In this document: piece by piece, positions 44,598-54,663 of the stretch | Position numbering within the stretch: position 1 is the first letter of the stretch | Layout: every line of letters starts with the position of its first letter | Assembly: GCF_900168165.1 (NCBI RefSeq) | Contig: NZ_FUYV01000011.1 | Coordinates: 39,938 to 103,937, forward strand | Direction of reading: 5' to 3' | Origin: Alkalitalea saponilacus | Lineage (GTDB): Bacteria; Bacteroidota; Bacteroidia; Bacteroidales; Marinilabiliaceae | Length of the DNA stretch: 64,000 bases | Translations under genes and position numbers: made by a program | Notes under the pieces: generated by a model | Seen by the model: only the letters and a program-made list of their open reading frames with translations | Database searches by the model: none | Told to the model about the DNA's origin: nothing

Positions 44598-46784
44598 ATG
44601 ATGTATAGATATGTGTTTTTTTTCTGGCTGCTTCTTCCTTTTGTAGGCTTATCCGCTCAAATTTCCCGAGGAGGAAGTCCGTTGCCGTTGTTTGATAGTG
44701 AGTTGGAAGTACTGAATGATATGGCAGAAAGCATGCCCGGTTTACCACTCACAGTTCAACAACATTATACGGTCTCTGATAAACCTGAAAAGGGAACACC
44801 TCTTCGTTTCGCTCACACTTATGACGTCACTCTAAGTCCAAAAAACTCCGGTTACGTAACAAATAAAATTGATGGCACTACTATATGGCGGCTGTTAATA
44901 GAATCAAAAGGAGCTTATTCATTAAACCTTATATTTGATCAATTTGCACTTGCTCCAGGTTGTTCTCTCTATATTTATAATCCCGATCAGAGCGTTGTTT
45001 TGGGGGCGTTTACGCACCAAAATAACTTGCCATCAGGGCGACTTGCAACAGCCCCGATACCTGGTGATCAAATTATTGTAGAATATCATCAACCTGCCGG
45101 ACAATCAAAAAGATCTTTATTGGAAATAGGTTCTGTCAATCATGATTTTTTGAATCTTTTTTCTTTAAAATCCATCAGTCGGTTCAACAGAAGTGGGAGT
45201 TGTAACCCTGATTTCACCTGTGAAACCGATGATTTATGGCTTGAAGCAGGTCAATCAGTTGCCAGAATTATGGTTAATGGCAGGGATTTGTGTTCCGGAA
45301 CCTTGATTAATAACACGCGGCAAGATGGTAAGCCCTATTTTTTAACAGCGGCACATTGTATTACTGATATGAATGATCCTGCCACAGCTATTTTTACATT
45401 CAATTACCAGGTGCCCGGGTGCGATGGACGTGTTGAAGGAGCATTTACCCAGACTCTGTCAGGCTCGTTTATGAGGGCATATGTTGAAGATTTAGATGTG
45501 ACTCTGTTGGAAATGTCTGAAATTCCTCCGGCTATTTATCGTCCATACTGGGCAGGCTGGGATCGTACCACCAATCCACAGGGAGAAGTTACAACCATAC
45601 ATCATCCTCAGGGAGATGTGAAAAAAGTTGCAAAATCAGAAGATGCTCCCACTACTGCCTCATTTAATGCATCTTCTCCGGGTGGAATTCCGTTTATTGG
45701 CAATTCACACTGGCGTATTGCAATATGGAGTGAAGGAACCACAGAAGGAGGATCTTCCGGATCTCCTTTATTTACTAATGAGGGGAAGCTTATTGGTAGT
45801 CTAAGTGGTGGCTCTGCCACTTGTTCCAATCCTGTTAATGATTATTTTGCCAGATTAAACCGAGTATGGGACTATTATGAGGATGAGAGCCAGCAATTGG
45901 CTTTTTGGCTGGATCCCGATGAAACCGGTGCCAGTAGTCTGAATGGGTTACAGTTTTATAATGAACAGGAAGAGGTTTTCAGATTAAGCAATTTTATGTT
46001 TGAAGATGTTGCAGGAATGGAGAAATACTCCGGTAGCAGTGGATTCTGGTCAGGACATAATGTGTTTGGCGACCAGGCATTTGCCGAGCAATATGGCCCC
46101 TTTTCAGGGGTGACTCTTCATGGTGTTTATGTGATGCCGGCGCGATCCGATTTTTCTCTGACTCAAGATGTAAATATTTCTGTTTGGCAAGGTGTTACTG
46201 AGCCTGAAGTGAAAATTCTGTCAAGAAGCAACATTAACCTTTTAAGTCTGCCTGCAAATCGCGAATATTTTTGGAGATTTAACGAACCATTGAATACCCA
46301 TGGAAATATATGGGTTGGTGTGGAGTTGAAGTATAATACTCAAACCGACAGTGTAGTCATATATCACTCTCTTTACAATCCCTCAAAACAAGTTGGAACG
46401 GCATGGGTTATGGATCCAAATAACCAATGGAAAAATTTGGCTGAGAGAGAAAATTCTATTTATCCTGTCTCTTTCTGGATTGATCTTCTGGCTTCAAATG
46501 TTCGTGATCTGGACACGTCTAACATTGTACCAACTATAACTGATTTTATGGTTTACCCAAATCCAGTTATTAATGAAATCAGATTTCATATACCTGATTT
46601 TACGGGTTATGCCATGCTGGAACTTTATAATCAATCAGGTCAGAAAGTTATAGAACACAGAGTACCTGTGTTGGATTCAGCAGGCAAGGTTGCACATCAC
46701 GGAATTTTTCCGGGACTTTATATTTATCGTTTGTATGCAGGGGATAAAGTATATAACGGAAAAATATACATAAAGGCAGATTAA
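44598..46784 (+). CDS. Trypsin-like serine endopeptidase with T9SS sorting domain
   Basis: I choose ATG 44598 (728 aa; MMYRYVFFFWLLLPFVGLSAQ signal peptide). The chymotrypsin-fold domain contains CSGTLINNTRQDGKPYFLTAAHCI (catalytic His), DLDVTLLEM (Asp) and EGGSSGSPLF (Ser). This is the arrangement of Achromobacter lysyl endopeptidase-type proteases. An N-terminal propeptide (about 25-200) precedes it. The C-terminus has VYPNPVINEIRFHI ... GLYIYRLYAGDKVYNGKIYIKAD, a type A T9SS sorting signal, so the enzyme is exported by the type IX system and probably surface-attached. Confidence 0.92.
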   Translation: MMYRYVFFFWLLLPFVGLSAQISRGGSPLPLFDSELEVLNDMAESMPGLPLTVQQHYTVSDKPEKGTPLRFAHTYDVTLSPKNSGYVTNKIDGTTIWRLLIESKGAYSLNLIFDQFALAPGCSLYIYNPDQSVVLGAFTHQNNLPSGRLATAPIPGDQIIVEYHQPAGQSKRSLLEIGSVNHDFLNLFSLKSISRFNRSGSCNPDFTCETDDLWLEAGQSVARIMVNGRDLCSGTLINNTRQDGKPYFLTAAHCITDMNDPATAIFTFNYQVPGCDGRVEGAFTQTLSGSFMRAYVEDLDVTLLEMSEIPPAIYRPYWAGWDRTTNPQGEVTTIHHPQGDVKKVAKSEDAPTTASFNASSPGGIPFIGNSHWRIAIWSEGTTEGGSSGSPLFTNEGKLIGSLSGGSATCSNPVNDYFARLNRVWDYYEDESQQLAFWLDPDETGASSLNGLQFYNEQEEVFRLSNFMFEDVAGMEKYSGSSGFWSGHNVFGDQAFAEQYGPFSGVTLHGVYVMPARSDFSLTQDVNISVWQGVTEPEVKILSRSNINLLSLPANREYFWRFNEPLNTHGNIWVGVELKYNTQTDSVVIYHSLYNPSKQVGTAWVMDPNNQWKNLAERENSIYPVSFWIDLLASNVRDLDTSNIVPTITDFMVYPNPVINEIRFHIPDFTGYAMLELYNQSGQKVIEHRVPVLDSAGKVAHHGIFPGLYIYRLYAGDKVYNGKIYIKAD

Positions 46785-46790
46785 CTGCCT

Positions 46791-47798
46791 TTATTCTATA
46801 ATTCTAATGTTGTCAATACACACATAAGGAGGTGTCAACATCATACCGTTTTCATCTGTTAGACTTGTGACAAGCGACAATGAAACGCTGTTCACTTTCC
46901 CTAAATCACGAAGGCTTACTGTTTGCCAATTATTTACAATGTAGTTTTGCCTGTGATTGTCAAATCTGAAATCGGCCAAAGGAAACTCAATTTCGCCGGT
47001 TTTTACTCCATTTGCATCAAAACCTTCAATGGTCAGGATAAACCAGTCTTTTACATCATTGTTTTCTCCTCCAAAACGGGGTATTCCATTTACGGTGCCA
47101 AACCGCATGACCAGGAAAGCAAGTTGGGTATTGCTAACTGCCATTGAACTTATAAGTCTCTCCTCGCGGTTCTCAAAATAGAATGCAACAATATGAGGAT
47201 CCACCGGTTGATGGTAAACCATAAAAGGATTTCTGTTGCGAGTTGTGGCATAAGCGGTAAACCTTCCGGGTGTCTGAACAGATTGCTGACTGTATTTGTT
47301 GCTGAGCGCATAACCTACCCACTGATTTTCTGAAGGTGCAATGGTTGGAAATATGGCTCCTTTTGTTCTGAATCCCGGTTCTGACGGGTAGATGTCAAGT
47401 CCAACAATTGCTGTGTCATTTTTAAGTTCAAATTCGTTAAAGTTGATGAGTATCACCGTGTTTACCGGAATTACTATAGAGTCGAATCCACGGGAAGATT
47501 CAACTACGAATGAATAAAAGGAAGTTCCTAGTTCTTTACCAATGTGCTTGATTTCTTTCTCCGTGGACATAAACTCCCCATTCAGATACCATCTGTAATT
47601 GGTGTCATAATTATAAGTGATCCTGGGTGAAATAACAAGCGTATCTTCAAGTTCAATTTCAAGACCGGTATCCGGCATGTTTATATGAATGCCAGGAGGA
47701 GGCATTTCTTTTTCATGGTTTTCACAAGCAGCAATGGTTAAAACCATTACTGCTGAAATGATATAAATGATCCCCTTAAGAAAGAGACGGTATCTCAT
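46791..47798 (-). CDS. DUF4465-type surface lipoprotein
   Basis: The 335-aa protein starts with a lipoprotein signal (IIYIISAVMVLTIAACEN). It has a short Ig/PKD-like segment, then a C-terminal domain of about 210 residues (NEFELKNDTAIVGLDIYPSEPGFRTKGAIF ... WVGYALSN ... LPLADFRFDNHRQNYIVNNWQTVSLRDLGKVNSVSLSL), which is the DUF4465 pattern. It likely sits on the cell surface. It follows the thioredoxin lipoprotein gene by 10 bases, so both form an operon. Function unknown. Confidence 0.8.
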   Translation of the reverse strand: MRYRLFLKGIIYIISAVMVLTIAACENHEKEMPPPGIHINMPDTGLEIELEDTLVISPRITYNYDTNYRWYLNGEFMSTEKEIKHIGKELGTSFYSFVVESSRGFDSIVIPVNTVILINFNEFELKNDTAIVGLDIYPSEPGFRTKGAIFPTIAPSENQWVGYALSNKYSQQSVQTPGRFTAYATTRNRNPFMVYHQPVDPHIVAFYFENREERLISSMAVSNTQLAFLVMRFGTVNGIPRFGGENNDVKDWFILTIEGFDANGVKTGEIEFPLADFRFDNHRQNYIVNNWQTVSLRDLGKVNSVSLSLVTSLTDENGMMLTPPYVCIDNIRIIE

Positions 47799-47808
47799 TG
47801 TAATTTTT

Positions 47809-49230
47809 TTAATCGTAATTTCTTAGTAAATGCTCTATGAACCCGGGTAATTGACCTGCATCAATTCTTTTTCCGGCGATTTTTTTATCTCTGTCTAGAA
47901 CATACAACATGGGGGTTGATCTGATATCGTAAAATTGACGGAACCGGGTTTGATGAAAGGGATCAAACACATTAATCCATTCATGCAAACCATGCTCATC
48001 AACAAACTCATTCCATTCCTGCATGTCGTCTAAACTATAAACTGCAAAAACTTCAACTCCTCTGTCCCTATATGGCAGATATACATCTTTATACAATTTG
48101 GGGAGTTCTTTCTTACAATGTCCGCATGATGGCTCATAGAAAACAATGATCGTAATATTTGCATCTATCGCATGTAATCTGGCCATGCCCCCATCAATGG
48201 TTTGCATTCGCAAATCATGTGCTGTGTTTCCTATCAGGGTGGGTTTTATAGCAGTAACTCGTTCCTGCAGATTCTTTAAAAACTGCTCACTTGCCCAGTT
48301 GGCATCACCTGACAAATAGTATTTTTCTGCAAGAGCAACCATTGCAGCATCCATTCCCATGATATTGCTTTCATTGGCTCTGTTAAAAAAGTACTGTACC
48401 AAAAACCGGAACATGGTGGCGTTATCCCTGCTTTTTTCAATTACTCTGATGGAGGCATCGGCAATGGTATCCGGAATCTGAATGATTCCCCGGTCGAAAT
48501 AGTTTTCAAGTCGCTGTACAAAAAAAGGAGTTCTTAGCAGGCGTTCATCAGAAAAGTCAATGTTATCGAAATAGTGGTCGCGAAAATGCCGGTATCTTTT
48601 TATTTGTAAAAGAGAATCTGGATTGGATACTCCATCCGGAATATTAAATTCCGGCATTGAAGGTTCCTGCATACTTTTAATAAAGGTTGCAGTGAATGAC
48701 TCCGGATGGTTGGTGGTGATTTGATTCCAGAACTCTTCCACTTTCTGGTTAACTTTGGTTAGCTCTGCTCTCAATTCTAATGCCTCTCCGGAATCAGGTT
48801 CTGTTGCCTGAAGCCTTTCTCTAATGGTAGAAGACTCTTTTTGTCGCTCAGAAATGAATTTTTGATAGGATAGGAATAAGGAGGGATCTTTTGCACCGGA
48901 AATCGACATGTTGCCAATCAAATCAACAGTATCAGTGCGAATTGAGAAATCCTGTTCTTTATCAATCAATACATCGAAATACCTTCCGTTTGGAAGGTAG
49001 AAGAGATACAAGCCTCCTTTTAGCGGTTCTTCTCCACTGAATATGGCTGTGCCTGCTGAATTGGTAGTAGCAGTATCGCTCACATACATCTGTTTATTGT
49101 AATAATATCCCAGAATGATATCCTGGTTATTGATTCCGTTTACAGTAACGCTGATGTTATATCCATCATCAGATGCCTTTAAACCTAAGGTCATCATCAG
49201 GCAAATCAAAAAGCAAGCTGTTTTAATCAT
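47809..49230 (-). CDS. Thioredoxin-domain (TlpA-like) periplasmic protein with DUF4369/DUF5106-type N-terminus
   Basis: The 473-aa protein has a signal peptide (MIKTACFLICLMMTLGLKAS), a DUF4369-like strand domain (SVTVNGINNQDIILGYYYNKQMYV ... GEEPLKGGLYLFYLPNG), a helical middle (DUF5106-like), and a C-terminal thioredoxin fold with redox pair CGHC in FYEPSCGHCKKELPKLY. cis-Pro follows in RSTPMLYVLD. Such proteins reduce periplasmic disulfides in Bacteroidota. It is the first gene of the pair with the DUF4465 lipoprotein. Confidence 0.9.
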   Translation of the reverse strand: MIKTACFLICLMMTLGLKASDDGYNISVTVNGINNQDIILGYYYNKQMYVSDTATTNSAGTAIFSGEEPLKGGLYLFYLPNGRYFDVLIDKEQDFSIRTDTVDLIGNMSISGAKDPSLFLSYQKFISERQKESSTIRERLQATEPDSGEALELRAELTKVNQKVEEFWNQITTNHPESFTATFIKSMQEPSMPEFNIPDGVSNPDSLLQIKRYRHFRDHYFDNIDFSDERLLRTPFFVQRLENYFDRGIIQIPDTIADASIRVIEKSRDNATMFRFLVQYFFNRANESNIMGMDAAMVALAEKYYLSGDANWASEQFLKNLQERVTAIKPTLIGNTAHDLRMQTIDGGMARLHAIDANITIIVFYEPSCGHCKKELPKLYKDVYLPYRDRGVEVFAVYSLDDMQEWNEFVDEHGLHEWINVFDPFHQTRFRQFYDIRSTPMLYVLDRDKKIAGKRIDAGQLPGFIEHLLRNYD

Positions 49231-49289
49231 TGTAACTGATGTTTTTTGTTTGTTTTATAAGTTTTTTTCGATGCCATGTAATGATTAAA

Positions 49290-51068
49290 TCATATAGCTG
49301 TGGTTTTGTTTTTTAACCATGTTTTATGTTCCTCATCCAGCATTGGTGCCAGTTTGTCATAAACCATTTTGTGGTAACTATTTAGCCACTCTGTCTCATC
49401 ACTGGATAAAAGCTCTTTTTTAACCATTTTGGTATCAATGGGACAAAGGGATAATGTTTCAAACTCCATAAACAAGCCAAATTCGGTCTCTATTTTCTCC
49501 TTACACAGAATCAAATTCTCAATTCTTATGCCATATTCTCCGGTTCGGTAGATTCCAGGTTCATTAGAGGTGATCATTCCCGGTTCCAGCTCAACGCCGT
49601 TATCCTGAGGTCTTATGCTTTGTGGCCCTTCATGTACATTAAGAAAATAGCCTATGCCGTGACCTGTCCCATGTCCGTAGTTGATACCAAATTTCCACAT
49701 TGCTTTTCTGGCAAGCGGGTCCAGGTGCACGCCTCTTGTTCCGTTAGGAAATATGGCAGTGGCCAGTGCTATATGCCCCTGCAAAACCAAAGTGTAGTCA
49801 ACAGCAGCTTGTTCAGGGAAATCTCCCAAAGCCACAGTTCTTGTGATGTCGGTGGTGCCACCAGGGTATTGCCCTCCCGAATCAATAAGAAAAAGACCCT
49901 CGGGTTGAAGTGTTATGTCTGATTCTCTATTTACAGAATAATGCACGATGGCTCCGTGACCTTTGTAACCGGAGATGGTGCTGAACGATTCTCCGGAAAA
50001 TCCCGGTAGTTTGGCACGAAAACTTTTAAGCTGTTTTGCAGCAGAGAGTTCTGTGATGCTACCTGAACCAACATGATCTTCAAGCCACTTAAGGAACTGC
50101 ACCATTGCAACACCATCGTTGATGAGTGTTGTGCGGAAATTCTCAATCTCTTTATTGGTTTTTCTCGCTTTTAGAATAGAAACAATGGAACGTTCTTCAA
50201 TTTTTTGCGCAGCCTGAGACATGGTGGCAAAAATAGTATAGTTGGTTCTGTCGGGGTCAATCAGAAATCTTGCCTCTGAGGTTATATCCTGCACATGCTG
50301 ATAAAAGTCATCGTACAGCGAGACTTTTATATTATCTGCATCCAGTTTACGGGCAATTCCGGCAGTTAATTTATGCGGATCGATAAAAAATCTTACCTGA
50401 TCGTGCTCAATAATAAGAAATGAATGAAATACCGGATTGTACGGCACATCAGTTCCTCTTAGATTCAATACCCATGCCACCTCGTCGAGCATGGAGACAA
50501 TGTAATGGGAAATTTTCTGTTTACGCATGTACTTTCGGATGGCCTCCAGTTTTGCGGCACGGGTCTGTCCACAAAATTTATCATCATGTTCAAATACGGA
50601 ATCTTCGGGAATTGGAGGTCTGGTGTCCCAGCACTCCTCGGCCAGGGTGAATTTCAAATCGCTCTGGATTCTATGATCACGAAGCGTTTTCACAAGTTTT
50701 CGTACTTGAGAAACAGAAAACAGAACCCCGTTAATGCCAACTTTATCACCAGGTTCAAGCACATGGGTTAACCATTCAGCATATTCAGGCACATCTGGCA
50801 TTCCTTCCTTAAAAAGTTGTACACATGAAGTGTCCAACTGGTTTTCTGCCTGAAGAAAATATCGCGAATCTGTCCAAAGACCTGCTTCATGGGCTGTAAT
50901 AACCAATGTACCTGCCGATCCGGTGAAATTGCTGATCCAATCTCTTGTTTTCCAATGCTCCGCAGGGTATTCACTTAAATGCTGATCGCCATAAGGAATG
51001 ATGCAGGCTTGAATGCCTTGTATCTCCATCTTGCTTCTGATGAGGAGCAGCTTATCTGATGTGTACAT
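49290..51068 (-). CDS. pepP: Xaa-Pro aminopeptidase (M24B)
   Basis: I start this at 51068 (592 aa; MYTSDKLLLIRSKMEIQGI); the open frame continues 45 codons upstream without homology. Two creatinase-like N-terminal domains precede the pita-bread peptidase domain with metal ligands in LFLIDSGGQYPGGTTDITRT (Asp, Asp), YGHGTGHGIGYFLNVHEGP (His) and EPGIYRTGEYGIRIEN (Glu, Glu). It removes N-terminal residues ahead of proline. No signal peptide, so cytoplasmic. Confidence 0.93.
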   Translation of the reverse strand: MYTSDKLLLIRSKMEIQGIQACIIPYGDQHLSEYPAEHWKTRDWISNFTGSAGTLVITAHEAGLWTDSRYFLQAENQLDTSCVQLFKEGMPDVPEYAEWLTHVLEPGDKVGINGVLFSVSQVRKLVKTLRDHRIQSDLKFTLAEECWDTRPPIPEDSVFEHDDKFCGQTRAAKLEAIRKYMRKQKISHYIVSMLDEVAWVLNLRGTDVPYNPVFHSFLIIEHDQVRFFIDPHKLTAGIARKLDADNIKVSLYDDFYQHVQDITSEARFLIDPDRTNYTIFATMSQAAQKIEERSIVSILKARKTNKEIENFRTTLINDGVAMVQFLKWLEDHVGSGSITELSAAKQLKSFRAKLPGFSGESFSTISGYKGHGAIVHYSVNRESDITLQPEGLFLIDSGGQYPGGTTDITRTVALGDFPEQAAVDYTLVLQGHIALATAIFPNGTRGVHLDPLARKAMWKFGINYGHGTGHGIGYFLNVHEGPQSIRPQDNGVELEPGMITSNEPGIYRTGEYGIRIENLILCKEKIETEFGLFMEFETLSLCPIDTKMVKKELLSSDETEWLNSYHKMVYDKLAPMLDEEHKTWLKNKTTAI

Positions 51069-51129
51069 GATGATTTTTTTATGTTTTTGTGGATGTATAT
51101 CCACAAAATTTTTATTCAATGATAATCTC

Positions 51130-52185
51130 TTAATCAAAAGCCGGTTCGTTGCTGATTGTAATGTCACAGTCGGTACCAAAAAGTATGATGGTAGGACTAA
51201 CACCGGGGGTTCTCTGACTGAAATTTCCGGAGAAGGATGTTACATTGTTTTCAATGATTACCCGCATATTTTCCGATGCATAATGGGTGAAGGTTCCGTT
51301 GGCAACTTGCCCGTGCATGGTGTAAGGTATTTCTTCGTTGATATTCAAAAGAATATCAGCTTTTCTCGATGAGGTGGTTAATTCTCTGAATCCCTTGTCG
51401 AAACCTCTAATGGTCACACTGCCTTCGTGTATATCAATAAACCCTCTTTCGGTAAGTTTGTTTATGGTTATAAAAGAAAAGCCCGATTCTGCATGCAATT
51501 TATCCACTTTGTTGATATCCACTTTGCCGGTAGATGAAATAATCCTTAGGTTTTTTGCATGATATATGGATCCTTCGGAGAAATCAGAACTCAACTGGAC
51601 TTCACCAAGTTTCCGGATATCGAGAGAACCGTTCAGGTGAGTGATTTCACCCTGGTTAAGCTCCATGATCTGTATGTTTCCGTTGGAAACATACAGTGAT
51701 CCATTATTAATTTTTGCATGCTCTCCATTCAGACTTCCATATTCCAGGTTGATATGTGCATCTCCTTCAAAATTAATCAGTTCAATGTTTCCAAATCTGT
51801 TGTTAACATTGATTTTTAAGTTTTTAGGTGCAAATACATGATATATGATTCCAAAATCAAAATTAGAAAAGAAGTTGCTCCCGAAGCGGGTGGTATAATG
51901 AAGTTTCTCAGAAGTGTGATGTTGGTTGATCAATATATCATTGAGAACTTCATTGGCAGCAGCATGTATTGGGGCATTAACCCATGTGGTTGTTCTAACC
52001 AGAATAGAGTCGCTTTCCCATGTGGTGAAGAAAACATGCCCGTGGCGATTGTTGATTTCAATCTCTTTAATGTTATCTCGGGTGAAGTGATCTTCTCCAG
52101 ATTGCATGAATCTGGGTGGAGCATCTGTTTGGCCCGGTAAGCTTAAATAAATTGTTAAGAAAAAGAGCAAAAATAAAGTCTTCAT
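51130..52185 (-). CDS. Secreted beta-helix-like putative adhesin (DUF4097-like)
   Basis: The 351-aa protein has a signal peptide (MKTLFLLFFLTIYLSLPGQ) and then regular short strands, e.g. INVNNRFGNIELINFEGDAHINLEYGSLNGEH and LRIISSTGKVDINKVDKLHAESGF. The pattern is like the DUF4097/DUF2807 putative adhesin (right-handed parallel strand) domains. Such proteins are often near anti-sigma or membrane-stress systems; none is seen here. Role unknown. A CAAAAATA (-7 on minus strand) lies 74 bases upstream. Confidence 0.75.
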   Translation of the reverse strand: MKTLFLLFFLTIYLSLPGQTDAPPRFMQSGEDHFTRDNIKEIEINNRHGHVFFTTWESDSILVRTTTWVNAPIHAAANEVLNDILINQHHTSEKLHYTTRFGSNFFSNFDFGIIYHVFAPKNLKINVNNRFGNIELINFEGDAHINLEYGSLNGEHAKINNGSLYVSNGNIQIMELNQGEITHLNGSLDIRKLGEVQLSSDFSEGSIYHAKNLRIISSTGKVDINKVDKLHAESGFSFITINKLTERGFIDIHEGSVTIRGFDKGFRELTTSSRKADILLNINEEIPYTMHGQVANGTFTHYASENMRVIIENNVTSFSGNFSQRTPGVSPTIILFGTDCDITISNEPAFD

Positions 52186-52258
52186 ATATTTTCGATTGTG
52201 ATTTAATTCTGACTCATATTGGCTTTACGCAACTTTTGTGCCGAATGTTTGGTTGTAA

Positions 52259-52266
52259 CAAAAATA
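52259..52266 (-). promoter_or_regulatory. Candidate -7 element of the putative adhesin gene
   Basis: The minus strand reads TATTTTTG, an exact TAnnTTTG, 74 bases upstream of the start at 52185. No clear -33 element. Confidence 0.4.
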
Positions 52267-52441
52267 GCTAAAATTCAGACAGAATCTTATTAATTATAGG
52301 GATAATCTCTGGTTTATTGTAATTTTAGCCGGTTATAATCAGTCATCCCTGATTTGAAATCTGCATGGCTTTGTTTGAGTTGAAATTAATCAGGATAAAC
52401 CATGCTAATCCTGTAATTGTTTAATTTTTATATTGATTAAA

Positions 52442-54511
52442 ATGATGAAACGAAAAGAGTTTTACGAAACTAAAAAAGAGGTGTTTTTTAAGAACTGGAT
52501 GCATAAAAACTATGCAGTTTTTAATACACTAAACCGACAAATAAAAATTGGGTTTTTATCACTGGCATATTTTACTTGCCTTGGCTATCATTTAACCCTG
52601 GCTGGAAATACCACTGATAGCATTAATACAAAAATTCGTCTTGATGAGATAGAAATCAATGCCCGTAGAGGACCGGCCATATACTCAGAGGCCGGTCGAA
52701 CGGTCACCATTTTGTCTCGGGCACAGATAGAGACTTTGCCTGTTCAGAGTGTACAGGATTTGTTGCGATATGCCATGAGTATTGATGTTCGGGAACGCGG
52801 TCCTTTGGGAATTCAAGCTGACGTCAGTGTGAGAGGGGGATCCTTTGATCAGTTAATGGTTCTTTTAAATGGCATCAACATTTCCGACCCTCAAACTGGG
52901 CATCATACCCTTAACCTGCCCATCGACCTGTCAAGTATAGAAAGGGTTGAAATACTCAACGGTCCTGCTGCCAGAATCTATGGCCCAAATGCTTTCAGTG
53001 GTGCCATAAATTTTATAACCAATACCGGAGCAAGAGAAGAGGCCACTGTTTCAATTTCGGGAGGCGAAAATCGCCTTTACAACCTGGGAGCTACGGTTGC
53101 CTATGGAACAGGAAGTCTTAATAATTTCCTGGCTGTGAATAAAGGTGGAAGTGATGGATATATCGACAACACCGATTTTGATCTGTTCAACATCTACTAT
53201 CACGGCCAGTTGAAGATCGATCAACAACAACTCTCCTTTCAAAGCGGGTATACAGAGAAGGCTTTTGGAGCCAATGCTTTCTATTCTGCCAGGTTTCCTG
53301 ATCAGTTTGAAAACACTCGTACTTTTTTCAATTCAATTTCAATGGAGTCAGGCGGATTGGTAAAGGTGCGTCCAAACCTTTACTGGCGCCGACATCATGA
53401 TCGTTTTGAGCTTTTCAGAGATATGCAAGGAGCTGAGTCCTGGTACTCCGGACACAATTATCACATGACCGATGTGTTTGGTGCCGGTGTTAATGCTTCC
53501 ATTCCATGGGAATTGGGAACTACATCCATAGGTGGTGAAATGCGCGGGGAATCGGTTTGGAGTAATGTTTTGGGGATTCCTATGGATGAGCCAATGAAGA
53601 CTCCCGGTGAAAAAGAGGGGCAGTTTACACATCATTTCACAAGGAATAATGCCTCATTTTTTTTAGAGCATGCCTATTCCATAAATACTCTGAACATTTC
53701 TGCCGGGATATTGATGAATCAAAATTCCCAACTTGGCTATGGCACAGATTGGTTTCCCGGCATCGATCTGAGTTATTGGTTCACCCCTAACCTTAAATGG
53801 TTTGCTGCCTGGAACCAGGCGCTTAGGCTACCCACTTTCACCGACTTGTTCTATTCGGGACCTACCAATGTGGGTAATCCTGATTTGAAACCTGAAAAAG
53901 CGTCAACAATTGAATCCGGGTATCGTTGGAGAAATCACTGGCTGGACTTTCAGCAGGGAGGTTTTTACCGTATTGGAGAGAATCTGATTGACTGGGGAAG
54001 GGTACCTGGTGAAGATATTTACACCACCTCCAACATCAACAGAATTGAAGCATGGGGAATTGAATATGCTTTGAATATTTCGGTAACAGAGGCCATTCCA
54101 CATCAAAATATCATTAAAAATATCAGTGTTAACTACTCCTTCATCAATCAGAATAAGAAAGCTGATGAAGGCTACGAGTCGGCCTACGTCCTTGATCACC
54201 TTAAACATAAGCTAAACATAGGATTGGTTCATGGCATTGGGATCGATCATCTTACTTTTAACTGGAATGCTCAGTTTCAGGAAAGAGAAGGTGGATTTAC
54301 CAGTTCATCAACCGGGATATACCAAACTTACCAACCATTTTGGAGAACCGATTTTCGCATAAATTGGCAACCTAAAGTTAGCCCTGATTATATTCTACAT
54401 CTATACGCTGAAGCCACCAACCTGTTCGATAAAAGGTATGCAGATCTTGGGGAGCTTTATCAGCCTGGTCGTTGGGTCAGGATGGGGGTGAGAATGAACT
54501 TCAGATTGTAG
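52442..54511 (+). CDS. TonB-dependent outer-membrane receptor
   Basis: The 689-aa protein starts at ATG 52442 (or the next ATGs at 52445 and 52499; the last gives a tighter signal, MHKNYAVFNTL ... IGFLSLAYFTCLGYHLTLA). After a TonB-box-like RLDEIEINARR comes the plug (LPVQSVQDLLRYAMSIDVRERGPLGIQADVSVRGGSFDQLMVLLNGINISD ... RVEILNGPAARIYGPNAFSGAINFIT). A 22-strand-type barrel follows, ending in MGVRMNFRL. The substrate is not evident; the plug resembles the vitamin B12/siderophore receptor type. No CarboxypepD N-domain. Confidence 0.93.
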   Translation: MMKRKEFYETKKEVFFKNWMHKNYAVFNTLNRQIKIGFLSLAYFTCLGYHLTLAGNTTDSINTKIRLDEIEINARRGPAIYSEAGRTVTILSRAQIETLPVQSVQDLLRYAMSIDVRERGPLGIQADVSVRGGSFDQLMVLLNGINISDPQTGHHTLNLPIDLSSIERVEILNGPAARIYGPNAFSGAINFITNTGAREEATVSISGGENRLYNLGATVAYGTGSLNNFLAVNKGGSDGYIDNTDFDLFNIYYHGQLKIDQQQLSFQSGYTEKAFGANAFYSARFPDQFENTRTFFNSISMESGGLVKVRPNLYWRRHHDRFELFRDMQGAESWYSGHNYHMTDVFGAGVNASIPWELGTTSIGGEMRGESVWSNVLGIPMDEPMKTPGEKEGQFTHHFTRNNASFFLEHAYSINTLNISAGILMNQNSQLGYGTDWFPGIDLSYWFTPNLKWFAAWNQALRLPTFTDLFYSGPTNVGNPDLKPEKASTIESGYRWRNHWLDFQQGGFYRIGENLIDWGRVPGEDIYTTSNINRIEAWGIEYALNISVTEAIPHQNIIKNISVNYSFINQNKKADEGYESAYVLDHLKHKLNIGLVHGIGIDHLTFNWNAQFQEREGGFTSSSTGIYQTYQPFWRTDFRINWQPKVSPDYILHLYAEATNLFDKRYADLGELYQPGRWVRMGVRMNFRL

Positions 54512-54525
54512 GTATTATGGATGCG

Positions 54526-54550
54526 AAGACTCTAAAATTCAGAGTCTTTT
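54526..54550 (+). terminator. Terminator after the TonB receptor gene
   Basis: AAGACTCT pairs with AGAGTCTT around AAAATTC, followed by TT. It is 15 bases after the stop of the receptor gene. Confidence 0.7.
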
Positions 54551-54663
54551 AATCTCGGGATTATAAATTTGACCAAGGAGGCTTTGGCTTAAGTGTTTAG
54601 AAATTTCAAATCAGGGATGTTTGATATAATAAACGCAACGACACAAAAACGCAGAGTTTTGGT